From Molossus alvarezi (taxonomy: Eukaryota > Chordata > Mammalia > Chiroptera > Molossidae): a stretch of 64,000 nt of DNA. Under the pieces are notes generated by a model. That model saw only the letters and a list, made by a program, of their open reading frames with translations, ran no database searches and was not told where the DNA came from. Shown piece by piece: positions 46,050-58,104 of this stretch (within the stretch, counting starts at the first letter, position 1; every line of letters starts with the position of its first letter). The DNA is taken from positions 41,752,988 through 41,816,987 of the forward strand of contig CM073898.1 in assembly GCA_037176705.1 (NCBI GenBank). The letters are read 5' to 3'. The position numbers and the translations under genes are program-made.

Positions 46050-46170
46050 CAAGGCTGCACATTTTATCTTGTTTCTCTCTCTCTCTCTAACTTGCTCTTT
46101 CTTCCTTCTTTCTTTTCTTCCCTCCCTTTTCTCACCCTCCTTTCCCCTATTCCTTCTTTCTTTCTCCTTT
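46050..46170 (+). repeat. Interrupted polypyrimidine tract
   Basis: (CT)n followed by T/C-rich sequence with few purines ('tttctttctcctttgg' at its end). Confidence 0.85.
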
Positions 46171-46629
46171 GGAACAAGTTGTACTTCTCTTCTTATCCTG
46201 AGAGTAGCTTAGTGAAGTTTCCCTGTTGGACAGATATTATTAGAATTCAATTGTAACTGAGAAGAAACTGATATACTGATAGAAATTTAGTAGCTCACGT
46301 GGAAACGCCATATGGTACTTCAGTACATGGTATCACAACAACTGAATAACACCATCCTAATAATATTTTGGTAAAGCTTCCTAATAACCCTGACCCAGTT
46401 CCTCTGAACACACCCTTCATATATCCAGCCAGGTATTCACTGATATTTCCCTCGATGTTGCATCTGTATAGGGGATCCAGAAAAATGAGGCTTATTTAAA
46501 TATAAATTATAATTTGAAAAGTCCCAAAATATCCCAATTCTTTATAAACACATATTATAGTTATGGACAACTGATATCCAAATCTTAATAAATGTCAAAA
46601 TGTTTAATGAATAAATGTCTCTGTTGCCT
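46171..46629. other. Unique AT-rich non-coding DNA
   Basis: No gene or repeat recognised. Confidence 0.5.
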
Positions 46630-46790
46630 CTTATCCTTTCTAGACGTGACACATGAGCCACATTTACGGGCAGCTATCACACTGTAATTAGTCAAAGAGA
46701 TCTGCTTTATTAGTGTCCATTGCAAATGTGTCTTTTTACTGCCAGATCAGAAGTGATTTGCAAATAAACTCTAAACTATAGTCCAATACA
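46630..46790. other. Candidate conserved non-coding block
   Basis: Contains 'cacactgtaattagtcaaag' and 'ccattgcaaatgtgtctttt', with ATTA and ATTGCAAAT-type cores, free of repeats. Inferred only. Confidence 0.25.
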
Positions 46791-47189
46791 GTACATCAGC
46801 CTTCTTTTTTTGGAGTTTGGCATTGATGTCTTTCTAATGAACAATAGCAATAACTACTTGCTGCATCATGACCACCCAAACAAACAAACAAAAATAAGCT
46901 GAGGGATTGCTCTTCATCTTTGCCCTTTACTTGAAATATGCTCTGTCCATAGTTTCTTGAGTGCTTTACCCCTTGTAGGTCATCGACCAGCATTATCATT
47001 GTCCACTCCTTCGCAAGCTGCAGAAAGACCGACATTGGACACCCAGGAGCGGAGCCCAGACCACCTGTCAGGGCTGGAGCTGCACCAGCTAGCGAAAGTG
47101 TGCTGTGGAGAGGCAGTTAGAGAAGCTAGCTCCCTCAGCTATGAGGAAAATAAAAATGATTCTTCTTATTCTAAAGATAATTTTGATGG
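46791..47189. other. Unique non-coding DNA
   Basis: A 79-codon plus-strand frame at 46957-47196 overlaps a minus-strand frame; neither is supported. A short (CAAA)n run lies near 46880. Confidence 0.5.
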
Positions 47190-47790
47190 CACATAATCTA
47201 TTGGGTGACTTATCAACAACAGACATTTTTTTTTATCCTCACCCGAGGACATTTTTCTATTTTTTGTGTAGATAGACTAGGAGGGAGAGAGAGGAAGAGA
47301 GAGAGAGAGAGAAACATCGACGTGAAAGGGACACATCGAGTGGCTGCCACCCACACGACCCAACCAGGGCCGGGGACAAACTGCAACCGAGGTACATGCC
47401 CTTAGCGGGAACCGAACATGGGTTTCTCTGGACCTCAGGCTGATGCTCTAACCGCTGAGCCAAACTGGCCAGGGCAATAACAGACATTTACTTGTCACGG
47501 TTCTAGAGGTTAAAACCCTAGATCAGAAGGGCAATGTGACCGGGTTCTGATGGGAAGCCTCCTCAGAGTTGCAAGCTTCTGTCTTTTCCATTGTTCCTCA
47601 CAAAGAGAGGAAGATGTTCTCTGGGGTCTGGCATGTGAGGGCACTAAATCCCATTCATGAGGGCTTCCTCCATGACCTAATCACCTCCTAAAAGCCCTGC
47701 CTCCCGATATCCTCACATTGGGGAGGGGGGGGTTAGAATTGCAACATATAAATTTGAAGAGTAGGGGCCACCAATATTTAGTCTGTAGCA
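47190..47790 (-). mobile_element. ERVL-MaLR-type LTR relic, split by a Ves SINE
   Basis: Left part at 47190-47228 and right part at 47490-47790. 'cacggttctagaggttaaaa', 'ggcactaaatcccattcatg', 'agggcttcctccatgaccta' and 'atcacctcctaaaagccctg' follow antisense MaLR-type LTR sequence, ending near 'tttagtctgtagca'. No internal retroviral genes are present. Confidence 0.75.
47229..47474 (-). mobile_element. Ves SINE, type II, inserted in the LTR, minus strand
   Basis: Reverse complement of type II: 'tatcctcacccgaggacatt', then an AG tract, 'ccggggacaaactgcaaccg', 'gcgggaaccgaacatgggtt' and 'ctaaccgctgagccaaactg'. A 15-bp duplication with one mismatch (caacaacagacattt / caataacagacattt) lies at 47214-47228 and 47475-47489. 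Confidence 0.96.
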
Positions 47791-48949
47791 GCATGCAAAG
47801 GGAAAAGGGCAAGTCCTTTGAGAGACAAGAAGAGAACAAGAGCTGTGCGAATTCTGAAATAAAAAGTGCTGGCAGGTGCGTTAGCACCGCATGTCTGAAC
47901 TAACGGGGACCTTAGTGATCGTCTGGAAATTGGTGAGTCAAATGGTAGCATTTTCTCTTCCATCCCTCTGCTCCTTCACCGCCAAGGTTCTGAATCACAA
48001 CTCACACTTAAAAATAAATAACTATAAAAGATTGCACTGTCTATTGGATACATAATAGTGTGTTTCTATCTGAACCCCCTCCTGTCCTCTAGATCGTCTT
48101 TTCACATCATGCAAATCACACAGTGAGGCAAGCACCACCTCGTTAAGGAGGTGACTGCCCCTGTGGAGCTGGCCAGGCACACAGACACCTGGTAGAGACC
48201 TGAAGACCGTGGGAAGCACAAAGTCCTACATGTTAGTCTTTGCCCAGGTGCCATGCCTATGCCAGTCTGCGCACTGACTAACGCTCTCCAACCCTTGAGT
48301 TAGAAGGCTGAGCTTTCCTTCTGACTCTCCTGACCTTCAAAGGGTTACATAAATCCTGCCCACCTGGGACTATCTTGTGATTCTTTATACCCCCAAACTC
48401 TCTGTTGCGGATTTCACTAGATGTCTCTGTTCTAACCTCACTCCTGCAGCATGGAAATGTCTCTAAACCCCAGAGTAAAACCCAACCCCAGAAGTTGGCA
48501 AAGCTGCATAGGAGGCTCCTCTTACCCATGTCTATCCTCCTGCGCAGGCTGATGTGTTCTTGAAATGAGGAGGCTTTACAAGCCCTTGTTGACAGTCTAA
48601 GATCTCTGTGTCTGAGGTACTATCAGGGAGTTCGCAGGGCATTCATCAAAATCAAGCTGATGCAAGCATGAATACTCACAAGAAAGAGCCCTTTTATGCT
48701 GAAAACTGCTGAAGGCTGGAAAAGGGGCTAATTTATTTAAATTATCCCTCTAAGTGTCAAGCCCCACACTTTCTGGAAGGGTCTGACAACTGTGGGTTAA
48801 AGAAAGTTTTCTCAAATTTATAAATAAATTAGTGACGGTAGAAAGTTAACCTGGGAAATCAGAGTAACAGAAAAGTAATCGCTGTCGATGTTGATGCAGA
48901 TGTAGGAAAATAGTTTTCTGCTTTTAAGCTTTTAAATGTCAGCAAATGG
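47791..48949. other. Unique non-coding DNA
   Basis: No gene or repeat recognised. Confidence 0.5.
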
Positions 48950-49420
48950 CAGTTGAGTAGATCATTTGCTAATAATGATTAAATTTCTCATTAAAATGTT
49001 TCCTTCATTATTCTTTAGGTAGAAATGTGTAATTCAATGATTGTTGCATCAATTACACTTAAAAAGCTCATTAAAATACTGAAATATTATCTTTTGTCGT
49101 CAAAATACTCTAAGAGTACTGTACTAATTATAAAAGAAATAAACTCTTATAATAGCACCATTTGAACTGATGCTTTATAAATTCTTAATGTAAAGCTAAC
49201 ATGTAAAGTTTAAATCAAATATATAGATCCAATAAAACAAAACCTTTTTAATCTTGTTTTACCTTCAAAAGGACTCTGATTATTGTAATTAAATAATGCA
49301 TGATATAATAAAGATCTAGAGTGTGTGATTATTTCATTGGCAATTGAATATTGGTGCTTTTTATTTATGCAAGCAATGTATCACAGGCACTATGCATCAG
49401 GCATTAAAATATTGATACAA
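48950..49420. other. TAAT-rich candidate enhancer block
   Basis: Very AT-rich, repeat-free, with about nineteen ATTA/TAAT cores counted by eye ('gctaataatgattaaatttc', 'gattattgtaattaaataat'). Such density fits a homeodomain-bound enhancer but also plain AT-rich DNA. The flanks are less TAAT-dense. Confidence 0.35.
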
Positions 49421-50499
49421 TTACACCTAGCCTGCTGAACCAATAAAAAAAAATCTGTGACATGACTCTGCTGATGATACGAGGACAGTTTGAAATCCTT
49501 TTTAAATTTTAATACTCTGATGTGCTGGGTTATGCTAATTCTGCTAAGAAATAATGCCTCCAAGATTCCTGCGAGAGAACAGATCCAGCTTTGCTCAGCA
49601 TGGCTAAGTAGAGTTTGCTTTTGTACACATTTGCCCCATTCTTTTTTTTTTTTTTTTAAAGATAAAAAGAACAGTAAGGTTTGGGGCAAGTTTGTTTGTT
49701 TTTAAGGGCATTCATTTATAGTATAATGACCTTTCTCTAATTTTCTTATTTACTCTTTCATAGTTCCTTTTAAAACATTCAAATGCTTTTTATTCTTAAG
49801 TCCTTTCTCAACCGAGCAAAGGGTTAGGGAAGTTTTCCTTGCAGCTGTTTTATTATTAAAGCCTTAGCAAGCGACGGCGTGGGGCTCGGCCCCCGTCCCA
49901 GAAGTCCTCCGTGGAAGCAATAGATGACAGAATTTTTCTGCCATGTACACACCTGGGGTTCAGTGCTACAGAGCTGACCCATTTTCTCACCTGTACAAAT
50001 GGACCCCAAATGCCCTCATTGTGTGTGTACACAGGAGTTATTTAATACGTAATTGTTGACTTAAAAACACAGTGACAGAAACAGATTTTCTGCTCATTTG
50101 GCTGTTGAAGTGTTTGTATGAATCTGGGGACCTTCCTCTTTGCTTTAAAAATATTGTTAAACCCCGTACCCTGGCTTGAGGGGAAGACGTTTTCTATTAT
50201 CCCACCTGGCAGCAGTGTTAATATGGAAGGATGCAGAGATTCATAACACAATAGCTGTGCAAGGAACCAAAAATAAATCATAAGAGTTCAACGTGTGTCT
50301 TTTACAGTGGAGGCATCCGGGCTCCGGAAAGGTAAAGGGATTTCACAACCATAACTACTCTGGACCAGTCTCAGATCAGAGTGGGGTCTGACAGGATTTC
50401 CACTGTTGCTCAGACCTTCTCCCTAGTGATGGTTATCTGGGACACCTGATAAACACCTGGGCCCGGGCAGATGCCGCCTGCTATCTTTGCTTTCCAAAG
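49421..50499. other. Unique non-coding DNA
   Basis: No gene or dispersed repeat. A T15 run lies near 49642. Confidence 0.5.
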
Positions 50500-51010
50500 A
50501 TGTGCCAGCGATAATACGGAACTCTGAAAGAAATGGGAATTATTAAGCTTGTAAACATAATGTATAACTGTAACAATTTAATTGTATTTTAAGACCCGAG
50601 ACTTGTCCTCTAGAGCCAATAACTGTAAGTTCCAGCTCTACCGTTCCTTCCAGTGACTACAGTTCCCCTCTTAGCAATGTCAAGTGTATTTCCTCCCTCT
50701 TTTCCTGTGTGAATAAGTGGCAATGGCTGGCGGTGATACAACACAGTTGATCATCATGAATGTCTATAGGATGTCATATTTATGCTCTTCTGTTTAGCTT
50801 AAATCTTATTCAGGTTCTAATAGCAAACAGTCCAGTTACAATGGACTGGCATTGCAAAGCATCTGTTCAATGCAGATAAATAAGACCAATGTGTTTGAAG
50901 GGCAAAGTTTCAATACAAGTGGCCTGCCATTTCATTTGGAGATGCAATTGCTATGCAGCATAAATAACAAAGGGGAAAGGGATCATTTGCTAATTGATTA
51001 ATTATCTAGT
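50500..51010. other. Candidate conserved non-coding block
   Basis: Repeat-free with textured sequence: 'tttaattgtattttaagacc', 'ggactggcattgcaaagcat', 'agatgcaattgctatgcagc'. A SOX/TCF-like AACAAAGG lies at 50966-50973 and 'gctaattgattaattatcta' at 50988-51007. Regulatory role is inferred. Confidence 0.4.
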
Positions 51011-51609
51011 ACATGAATTACAAACCTGTGGAGTGCTCGCTAGGTGTGTGTGGAAGACCTCCCGCTTTCGTTTTTCTTTTGAGTTCTGAAGTACCAGCGA
51101 CGACGAGGCTCTGTCCTCACAAAGCCGGGGTCTGTTCCGCCGGGCTGGAGGCCACACGCCAGGATGCACTTCTCATCCTTCAGCACTCGAAAACCATTCA
51201 TTCTCGGATGCGAGGCATGTGTGTGTGCACATTGGTGTGCATAAGCACACAAGAAGCAAAGAGAATTAAATTTCCAGTCAAAGCTGTTTAATAAGTTAAC
51301 AGTTCAGCTGTGGGTGGAGGACTGCTCCTTTTTGCCTCTATTTTTTGCATAAGCATAGATATCCTCTATGAATAAGCATAGATATTCTGACTAACGATCT
51401 TTTGTGGACTAAAAGCACCGAAGAGTAAAGATCAGGGAGAAAGAGTGTTCCCAAAGTGCAGAAGCTGGTGGGGTTGCAGTGCCACAGAAAAGCCGACAAT
51501 TAACACGCCTGCTTCCTTGGCAAAGGGGCAATTGGTCTTCCAAAGGCATAGCCTACTGCTCTGCTTCTCTCTTTATGAAAGTAGCTGATTTAGTCAGAAA
51601 GGTGACAGT
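51011..51609. other. Unique non-coding DNA
   Basis: 51090-51170 has a CpG-richer cluster ('cagcgacgacgaggctctg'). Opposing short frames lie at 51013-51291 (+) and 51040-51252 (-). No gene recognised. Confidence 0.45.
51349..51394 (+). repeat. 23-bp near-tandem duplication
   Basis: ataagcatagatat occurs at 51349-51362 and again at 51372-51385, so a unit of about 23 bp is present twice with drift. Confidence 0.9.
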
Positions 51610-51618
51610 TAAGGCTCT

Positions 51619-52272
51619 TTGCTGGCAGAATTTCTGCATCCTCCCAGTGCCTGTTTCCCCGACGCTACCACAGAGGCTGTCCATCACGGTTGTTATGTAT
51701 GCAGGCTGAGTGAGCCCGCAGGGGATCCTAGTTATTTACACTCTTTTTCAAGCTTCGAAGCTGTTATAATCATTCGCTGTCAACTTTGTGCTGACACCGA
51801 ATTTTACTTTGTGTTTTTTTATGCTCGGTTTGGGTCTGAAATACTGGCATCCATACCCTACACCGTAATTCCATGGGTGACTGAGCTGACCAGCGTGTCC
51901 TGTGTTACTCGCAGAGCCTTGGGATCCTGCTACACGGGGACATTTCAGACTTTGTTGATTGTGGACAGTAAACAGAGTCCCCCTGCTTTGTACTTCTATC
52001 CTGGCGGTGGCCTTTCATCTCCGCGCCTTACATCTTTTAGAACAGGGAAGTCTCCGTTTCATCTGTCCCCGGGCTGTAAAGTTGGAACAGGCAACTTTCC
52101 CTCCGTGAACGCAGTGTGGTTTGCCGATGGTACTCTTCCGTCCGGACCCCCTGGTGGTGGGCCCCTCCTCGTTCCTTCCTGCTGGAAATGCATTCGGGAT
52201 TCCTATCAAAGTAGAAGTGATGGTCTGAATGGCAGAGGACAGATTATAAAGACCCTGGGAAAGGCCACCTGA
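51619..52272 (+). other. Longest open frame, 217 codons, no ATG
   Basis: The frame runs from just after a TAA at 51610-51612 to a TGA at 52270-52272, with no methionine codon inside. It has no recognised domain. Segments such as FYFVFFYARF and PSGPPGGGPLLVP are of low information. The local base composition is balanced, which makes stops rarer. It might be a non-coding RNA, an exon fragment or chance. I do not call it a gene. Confidence 0.2.
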
Positions 52273-53379
52273 GGGATGCGGGTGCCATGCTTTTAGACTT
52301 CATCAACAGATACTTGCATGCTGAGACTTCGGCGCCCTGGTCCTGGTCATGCAGGGGAAAAACACCTTCCTTTCACTTATGGAAAACATTCTCTCCATTA
52401 AGCCCAGGGCTCAAAACGACAAGGAAGGGGACGATTTCTCCATGTTTAAAATGTACTGTTTCCATGCACCGTCCCCATCTCCAATATGAAAATTTCATGT
52501 ATGCCAGGGCCCAACGGGAGTGATCCACAAAATGATATGACCCTGTTCGCAACTGGACTCGAAATAAAGCTGGTCAAGGAGCTTGTGTGCTGGGCCAATG
52601 TAATAAAGTAGACAAATAATTACCGAGCAAATCAAACACACTTACACCTCAGATGATTTTGAAATATTATCTATAATCGGCACTTCTGTGCTAGGAGGAA
52701 AGGTTAATAAAGTAATTTAAAAAAGATTGTGTGAGGCATTATAGAATCAGAAGAGGACTGGCGATCATAATTGTTAATCTTCTAAAACACCAGTTCTGCA
52801 TTGCACAGAGCAGATATTTTAGTACATATTCTTATTGTGTATCCCACTTATTACTATTAGCTTGCTTAATTATCCTTCATAAAACCCGTATTTTTAGATT
52901 TTGTTTTGGAATTAAAAAAAAGGTTGATATGATTATTCTTGCAGACCAGCAATGTGCATGCCAGTCTTGATGGGTAGATGTGTTGAGAAGACTAATATCT
53001 TTGGAAATTAATTGCCTTTACGTATGTCACAAAGAAGAGCACATCTGAGTAGGCACTAGGTATTTAGATGTTAGCAACCTTTTGTCCCTGCTGTTATTTG
53101 CGACGGATAGCAAGGGGAATGGCACAATGTTTGCAGTTGGCACTGTTGGAAGAGAGAAGGATAATTCTAAGCTAGCTGGTGGCAGTTAGACACTCTTGAG
53201 ATAAAGACAAGGTGAAGGGTTATGGGATATATGTGTAGGAAAGTCTGTTTATAGAAAAGAAAACTGTTTTTATTAAAAGTCTTATAAAGAGTAAATTTAA
53301 GTCATTCTTCTTCTGTTGAAGAATTAATTTGGCATGGAAGTTAAAAGGGGGGGAGAGTGGGGGTACACACCAGACAAGT
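52273..53379. other. Unique non-coding DNA
   Basis: No gene or repeat recognised. AT-rich from 52600 onward. Confidence 0.5.
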
Positions 53380-53500
53380 TTCTCTCCATCACTAATTGTA
53401 CCCCAGGGCAGGTTGTTTACACCTGTAAGCTAGGAACGACAAAAGAATCTATCTCATAGGACTTTCAAAGGATATATGAAAGTAAACTATCTAAACTCAA
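53380..53500 (+). repeat. MIR-type ancient SINE relic
   Basis: 'gcaggttgtttacacctgta', 'agctaggaacgacaaaagaa' and 'ctatctcataggactttcaa' resemble the sense MIR core. Confidence 0.6.
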
Positions 53501-53583
53501 AAACACCTGCTAAAAATGTTATTTATTATAATTCTTTGTTTCACCAAATTTTGTCCTCATATTCATATCATAAAATTTTTTCA

Positions 53584-53797
53584 GCCTGGCTGGTGTGGCT
53601 CAGTGGTTGAGCGTTGACCCATGCACCAAGAGGTCGCCGGTTCAGTTCCCAGTCAGGGCACATGCCCAGGTTGTGGGCCCAGTCCCCAATAGGGGGCATG
53701 CAGGAGGCAGCCAATTGATGTTCTCTCTCATCAATGTTTCTATCTCTCCCTCTCCCTTCCTCTCTCTCTAAAATCAATAAACAAAAAAAGTATTTAA
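53584..53797 (+). mobile_element. Ves SINE, type I, full length
   Basis: Head 'ctggtgtggctcagtggttg' with 'catgcaccaagaggtcgccg', B box 'cggttcagttccc', body 'cagggcacatgcccaggttg' and tail 'aaaatcaataaacaaaaaaa'. Flanked by aaaattttttca (53572-53583) and a one-T-longer copy ending at 53810. Confidence 0.95.
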
Positions 53798-53810
53798 AAA
53801 ATTTTTTTCA

Positions 53811-54909
53811 CATGTAAGTATTCAAAAATATTTAATGTTTAGTTATGCAATGATTTTTTTTTACTTTAAATTAAGCCTGTGCTGGCTAAAAATATATTTG
53901 TAATGTTTTCCTATGCAAATAATTTGCACTTTAAATTATTGCCCTCACTTGGCCCCGCTACCTCTTCTGGGTAACTCATACATTTCTGCTCTCACCTCCC
54001 AGCATCTCAGATAGTGTGGGACCACCCCTGTGCTTTTACATCCACTTGATCCTTCGCTGCCTTGCTGTCCTGCTCTCTGCCTGCCATGCCACTGACGCCG
54101 GCCTTGCATTAGTCTCCAGGGGCCAGTGATCACTTCTCCAAGCCATGCCTTTGACCTGTCTGCTGCACCTGGCCTTAGAGCACCCACATGTCCCGGTTAG
54201 CCACTCACTTCTGCTTCCCGTTCCCCTTCTTCCTTCTTCCCTCCTGGAGAGGATGCTCCACGGGCTCAGTCGGAGCCTTCTTCACACACCATCCTTTAGA
54301 CTCTGTCCATCCCCGCAGCTTCCAAGCCAGCCTTGCTCGGCTTCCTCTGCCCAGCTCTCCCTTTCCAACCTCAACTCCAATCCCTTCTAAGAACAGGAGC
54401 AAACTCATTTCTGGCTGCAGCTGTGCAGAGCTCTGCAACCAGCAGGAGCTACTGGAGCTGTCAGAGTGACCAGATTTGAGGAAGCTTTATTTTTAGAGTC
54501 AGGTGAGTTAGGGTCTTAATTCCTGCAGACTGAAGCCATTGTGAAGTTGTTCATTTTATGTGATTTTGGTGTAGAACCAAGCCGACTTGGTCGGACCCTT
54601 TTGGTAGAGTCACTGACTAAACGTGTTTCTTAAAACAATGAGGGTTCAGAAAGTCTTCCACCTAGCACTTGCCAGCATGGTTTTGGGGTTTGGGAGTACG
54701 GCACAGTAGAGAATACCCTGGGAGTGCTGAGGAGTTTTAGAACTGCCCTGACACGTCTACTAGTCGTTTTGTGGATGAAGATTTTCCTTTTTTCCCAGCA
54801 GCAAATGTAGCTCTTAGAACTCCTGGTAGTAACATTTGCAAAACTCCAATGAGCCAGTGTCTTTTTAGGACTTTGACCTAGGCCGACGTGGTCTATACTT
54901 CTAATTTAA
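53811..54909. other. Unique non-coding DNA
   Basis: 54000-54460 is C+T-rich, with opposing open frames of 77-93 codons; no domain. No dispersed repeat recognised. Confidence 0.5.
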
Positions 54910-54928
54910 ACACACACACACACACACA
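54910..54928 (+). repeat. (CA)n microsatellite
   Basis: About nine CA units followed by an A-rich stretch. Confidence 0.95.
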
Positions 54929-55951
54929 AAAAACAAAAACACAAAACTGAAAAGTTTAAAAATAATGAAGGAAAAATATCACAACTTACTGTGACCCTCA
55001 GGTGGGATCACACCCGCAGTACTTTGCAGCAAGGTTCTCTCTGTCTCCTGAGAAAGGAGAACTTTGTCTGGTGCTGTGTGTCGTCACTGCAGAAAACTTC
55101 AAGTCCCGACCACAGATGTCTAATGCGTGTCGTTGGGAGTGTGGCTTTTCCCTGAGTTCCAGCTGGAATGAGTTTACTCCCACCTTCTTCTGGGATCAGT
55201 ACCAAATCCCTAGAGAGAGCTGAATGGCTGTTGAGGAAAACTCATGGACTCAGGCTAGGATCAGGGGGTGGCAGGTGTGGGGGGAAGATGCGAGAATTGT
55301 AGTTTGTGAAGGAAAATCAAGGGAGCAAGAAGATCTCTTTCCTTCTCATTTTTGGAACTCCACTCCTCCCACTTTACGGGCCCGCTGGGTCCATGGCCGG
55401 GTCCGGGCTGCTCTTCTGTCCGCCAGCAACGTGAGGATGCAGAGCTGCCGCTGAAATTTGCTGGATGATCCAACAGAGGGTCAGAACAGAAAGCTCCCAG
55501 ACATTATTTTTTTCAGTAGTATTTTCCATTGACCATCTTTCCAAAGAAAAGCTCTTGAATGCAGTGTGGTTCTGTCTACAGGATTGATTTTTAGAGTACA
55601 AGAACTAGGCAACACATGATATCAATATATAAATGTAATTACCATATGTAATGCTAGCTGACAGGTTATTGGTGGGCTTGAACTTGCAGATAGCAGCTCT
55701 GCCCTGTGGATTTCTCCCTCCATCTCTCCCACTTGCCTCCATGTCTTCTTCCTTCTATTCTTCTTGCATGTCCTGATACGATATGGATTGCTTTTATTTA
55801 TTATCACGGACCTAAACAATTTGTTGTATTTTCTTGCCTACAATGCTGACATTAGCTATTGCACTGTTCAATTATTCTTATCTTAATATTTCTACACAAA
55901 GTTAGAGTCTTTCTGCAACCTCTGGAGATGTAAAGACACAGTAAAAAAAAT
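54929..55951. other. Unique non-coding DNA
   Basis: Opposing open frames of 60-76 codons at 55000-55470 on both strands; none is supported. No repeat recognised. Confidence 0.5.
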
Positions 55952-55964
55952 AAAGCAGAATATT

Positions 55965-56165
55965 GCCTGGCCAGTGTGGCTAAGTGGAATGAGCATCTCC
56001 TATGCACTGAGGGGTCCTGGTTTGATTCCTGGTCAGGGTACATGCCCAGGGTTGTGTGTTCAATCCCCATTAGGGGGCATGCAGGAGGCAGCCGGTTGAT
56101 ATATCTCTCACATAGATGTTTCCATCTTTTTCTCCTCAAAAAAGTCAATAAAAACATATTTTTAT
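55965..56165 (+). mobile_element. Ves SINE, type I, somewhat diverged
   Basis: Head 'ggccagtgtggctaagtgga', B box 'tggtttgattcctgg', body 'cagggtacatgcccagggtt' and 'taggggg catgcaggagg', then the tail. A rough duplication, aaagcagaatatt (55952-55964) against aaagcagcattat (from 56167), may be the TSD. Confidence 0.92.
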
Positions 56166-56472
56166 AAAAAGCAGCATTATAGTCGTATGTCTTTATATAA
56201 GTAAGGTCAGAGCACAGCATCATATGACATTAAAAAAAAACAAAACACAGGGTAACAGAATTTCATACTATGCATACCTGGGATCCAATACACAAGAACA
56301 GGTTAGAAAAGTGCTATAGTCGTAGTAATTACTTTCATCTGGCAAAATATTTCAGTCAGCAATGACTAGCAATAAAATGAAATGATCACCTTAAGTGTAT
56401 CTATTACAAAAACAATTGCCTAAAATAAGAATGGTTTAAAATACCTGGTGTAACATAAAGCATTTATATGGG

Positions 56473-56474
<2 letters not shown>
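56166..56474. other. Unique AT-rich non-coding DNA
   Basis: No gene or repeat recognised. Confidence 0.5.
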
Positions 56475-56536
<62 letters not shown>

Positions 56537-56579
56537 ACACACACACAAACACACATACACACATCCACACATTTCTCAC
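56475..56579 (+). repeat. Compound (TC)n-(AC)n microsatellite
   Basis: A 62-bp pure pyrimidine run (56475-56536, interrupted once by TTT) passes straight into an imperfect (AC)n tract. The homopyrimidine part could adopt triplex structure. Confidence 0.95.
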
Positions 56580-57894
56580 AGTCCACAGACTATAACAGTA
56601 ATTTACCTGAAATATAGGGCTGTTTTTTAAAGAAAAATTCTCATTAAGAATTATCAATAAATATACTATTATATTTGCTGTCCTTTTGAATTTTTTTCTT
56701 TTAGCTTCTGAGGTTTACAGAAATCACATATCTGCTCCTTAAAATATTTCTATTTTTCCTTCTTCTTTAATAAATATAGTGAATGTGAAACATCATTAAT
56801 CCAGTGGTAATATCATCTGATAGTAGCTAATCCCCTCTTTGGCACAGCTTTTCTTAGGTCTTTGGAATGTAGAAATGTGCTTTTTCTGTTAGGCCTTTTA
56901 TTTAAGCACCAATGTATTCTTAATGCTAATTGCCTTTTGTAAAAGACCACAAAGCAAAGTGAATGCTGTCTTCCAAGTTCCTTTCGTGGGAGTCCTGTGA
57001 CATCCTCTAGCCCGTTATTTTGTATGCAAAGGTCATGGATGAAGGGCAGCCCCGTGTCTGTGGTTTGGAGGAGGCTATCGGCTCCGGCAGGATGATGCAG
57101 CCTGCACTGAGATCCTAATCAGTCAGAAGAAGTCTATTAAGTTTGAGCCCTTAAGCTGTCTCAGCCAAATCAGGGATACCCAAGTTACATTTGTTTTTGT
57201 GATGACCATTCATTTTGGTCAAATGAAGAAATCGCTCGTGTGGTTTTGTGGCTTTAGGGGCAGAATCGGTGAATGTCAGGTACCGTTTAGCCCCTCTGCT
57301 TTTTCAGAGGCATGATTGAGAAGACGCTTATGGAATAAAATCATTTTATTGGAGCTGTGCATGAGTCACCTTGATCTTGAAAGAAAAGAAGCAAAAGAGA
57401 GGTAATCAGATGCTCGTTTTTTTCTCAGGGTGAATAGTGAAGTCAGGATGGTCCATGCTCTGAGGGACTGGGGACAGAGTGTCTGCATCCGGGAAGGGGA
57501 CTGTCCGTGTCACTGACTTAGTTAACAGCCAGCTCTGAGCTCAAGACTCTTCATGCTTTTTCAAAACCAGTGGTCTGACTGAATCAGAGAAGATCTGAAT
57601 CTTTTCTCTTAGATCTGAGATTACAGCTGTATACTCTATTTTATTTTTTTCACCCGACAAAAGATCTTTGGCTTAAGAACAATGCTGCCTGGGGATAGCA
57701 TCCTGACCCATAGCAGCCAAAAAAGCAGAATGGATTTTCCTTCTCATTTTCTTTTTTAAAATTCTTGAATTTTTAGTTAGGCCATGAAAGGATTTCCTTG
57801 TGATGCAAAGGTTGATCTGAACTGTAAGTTCCGTCTCTCACTGTAGCAGGACAGTGGAACTCTGGTGGGCCTGGCCATGCAGACCTTAGGCGTC
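56580..57894. other. Unique non-coding DNA
   Basis: No gene or clear dispersed repeat. 56790-57240 is repeat-free and might hold conserved sequence, without decisive signs. Confidence 0.45.
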
Positions 57895-57990
57895 ACATTA
57901 CACAGATAGAAAAACTGAGGCCTGAGCGAGTCCATGTCTTGTCCAGACAACTGACAGCAGAAAATTTGCTAGAATCTGTTTCAACTCTCA
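57895..57990 (-). repeat. MIR-type ancient SINE relic
   Basis: 'ttacacagatagaaaaactg' followed by 'aggcctgagcgagtccatgt' is the antisense MIR core. Confidence 0.65.
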
Positions 57991-58104
57991 TAAAAATGCT
58001 CTTTTTCAGCACTGACATCCAGCAAAATCTCTGTTGCCTCCTGTAAGAACAAAATTTTTCTTAACTTCCATGATTCCAGTAATAAGAAGATACATGCCAT
58101 AGTC

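Noticed and set aside
54188..54469. 93-codon frame with opposing 77-codon frame
   Set aside because: C+T-rich composition keeps both strands open; no domain or splice support.
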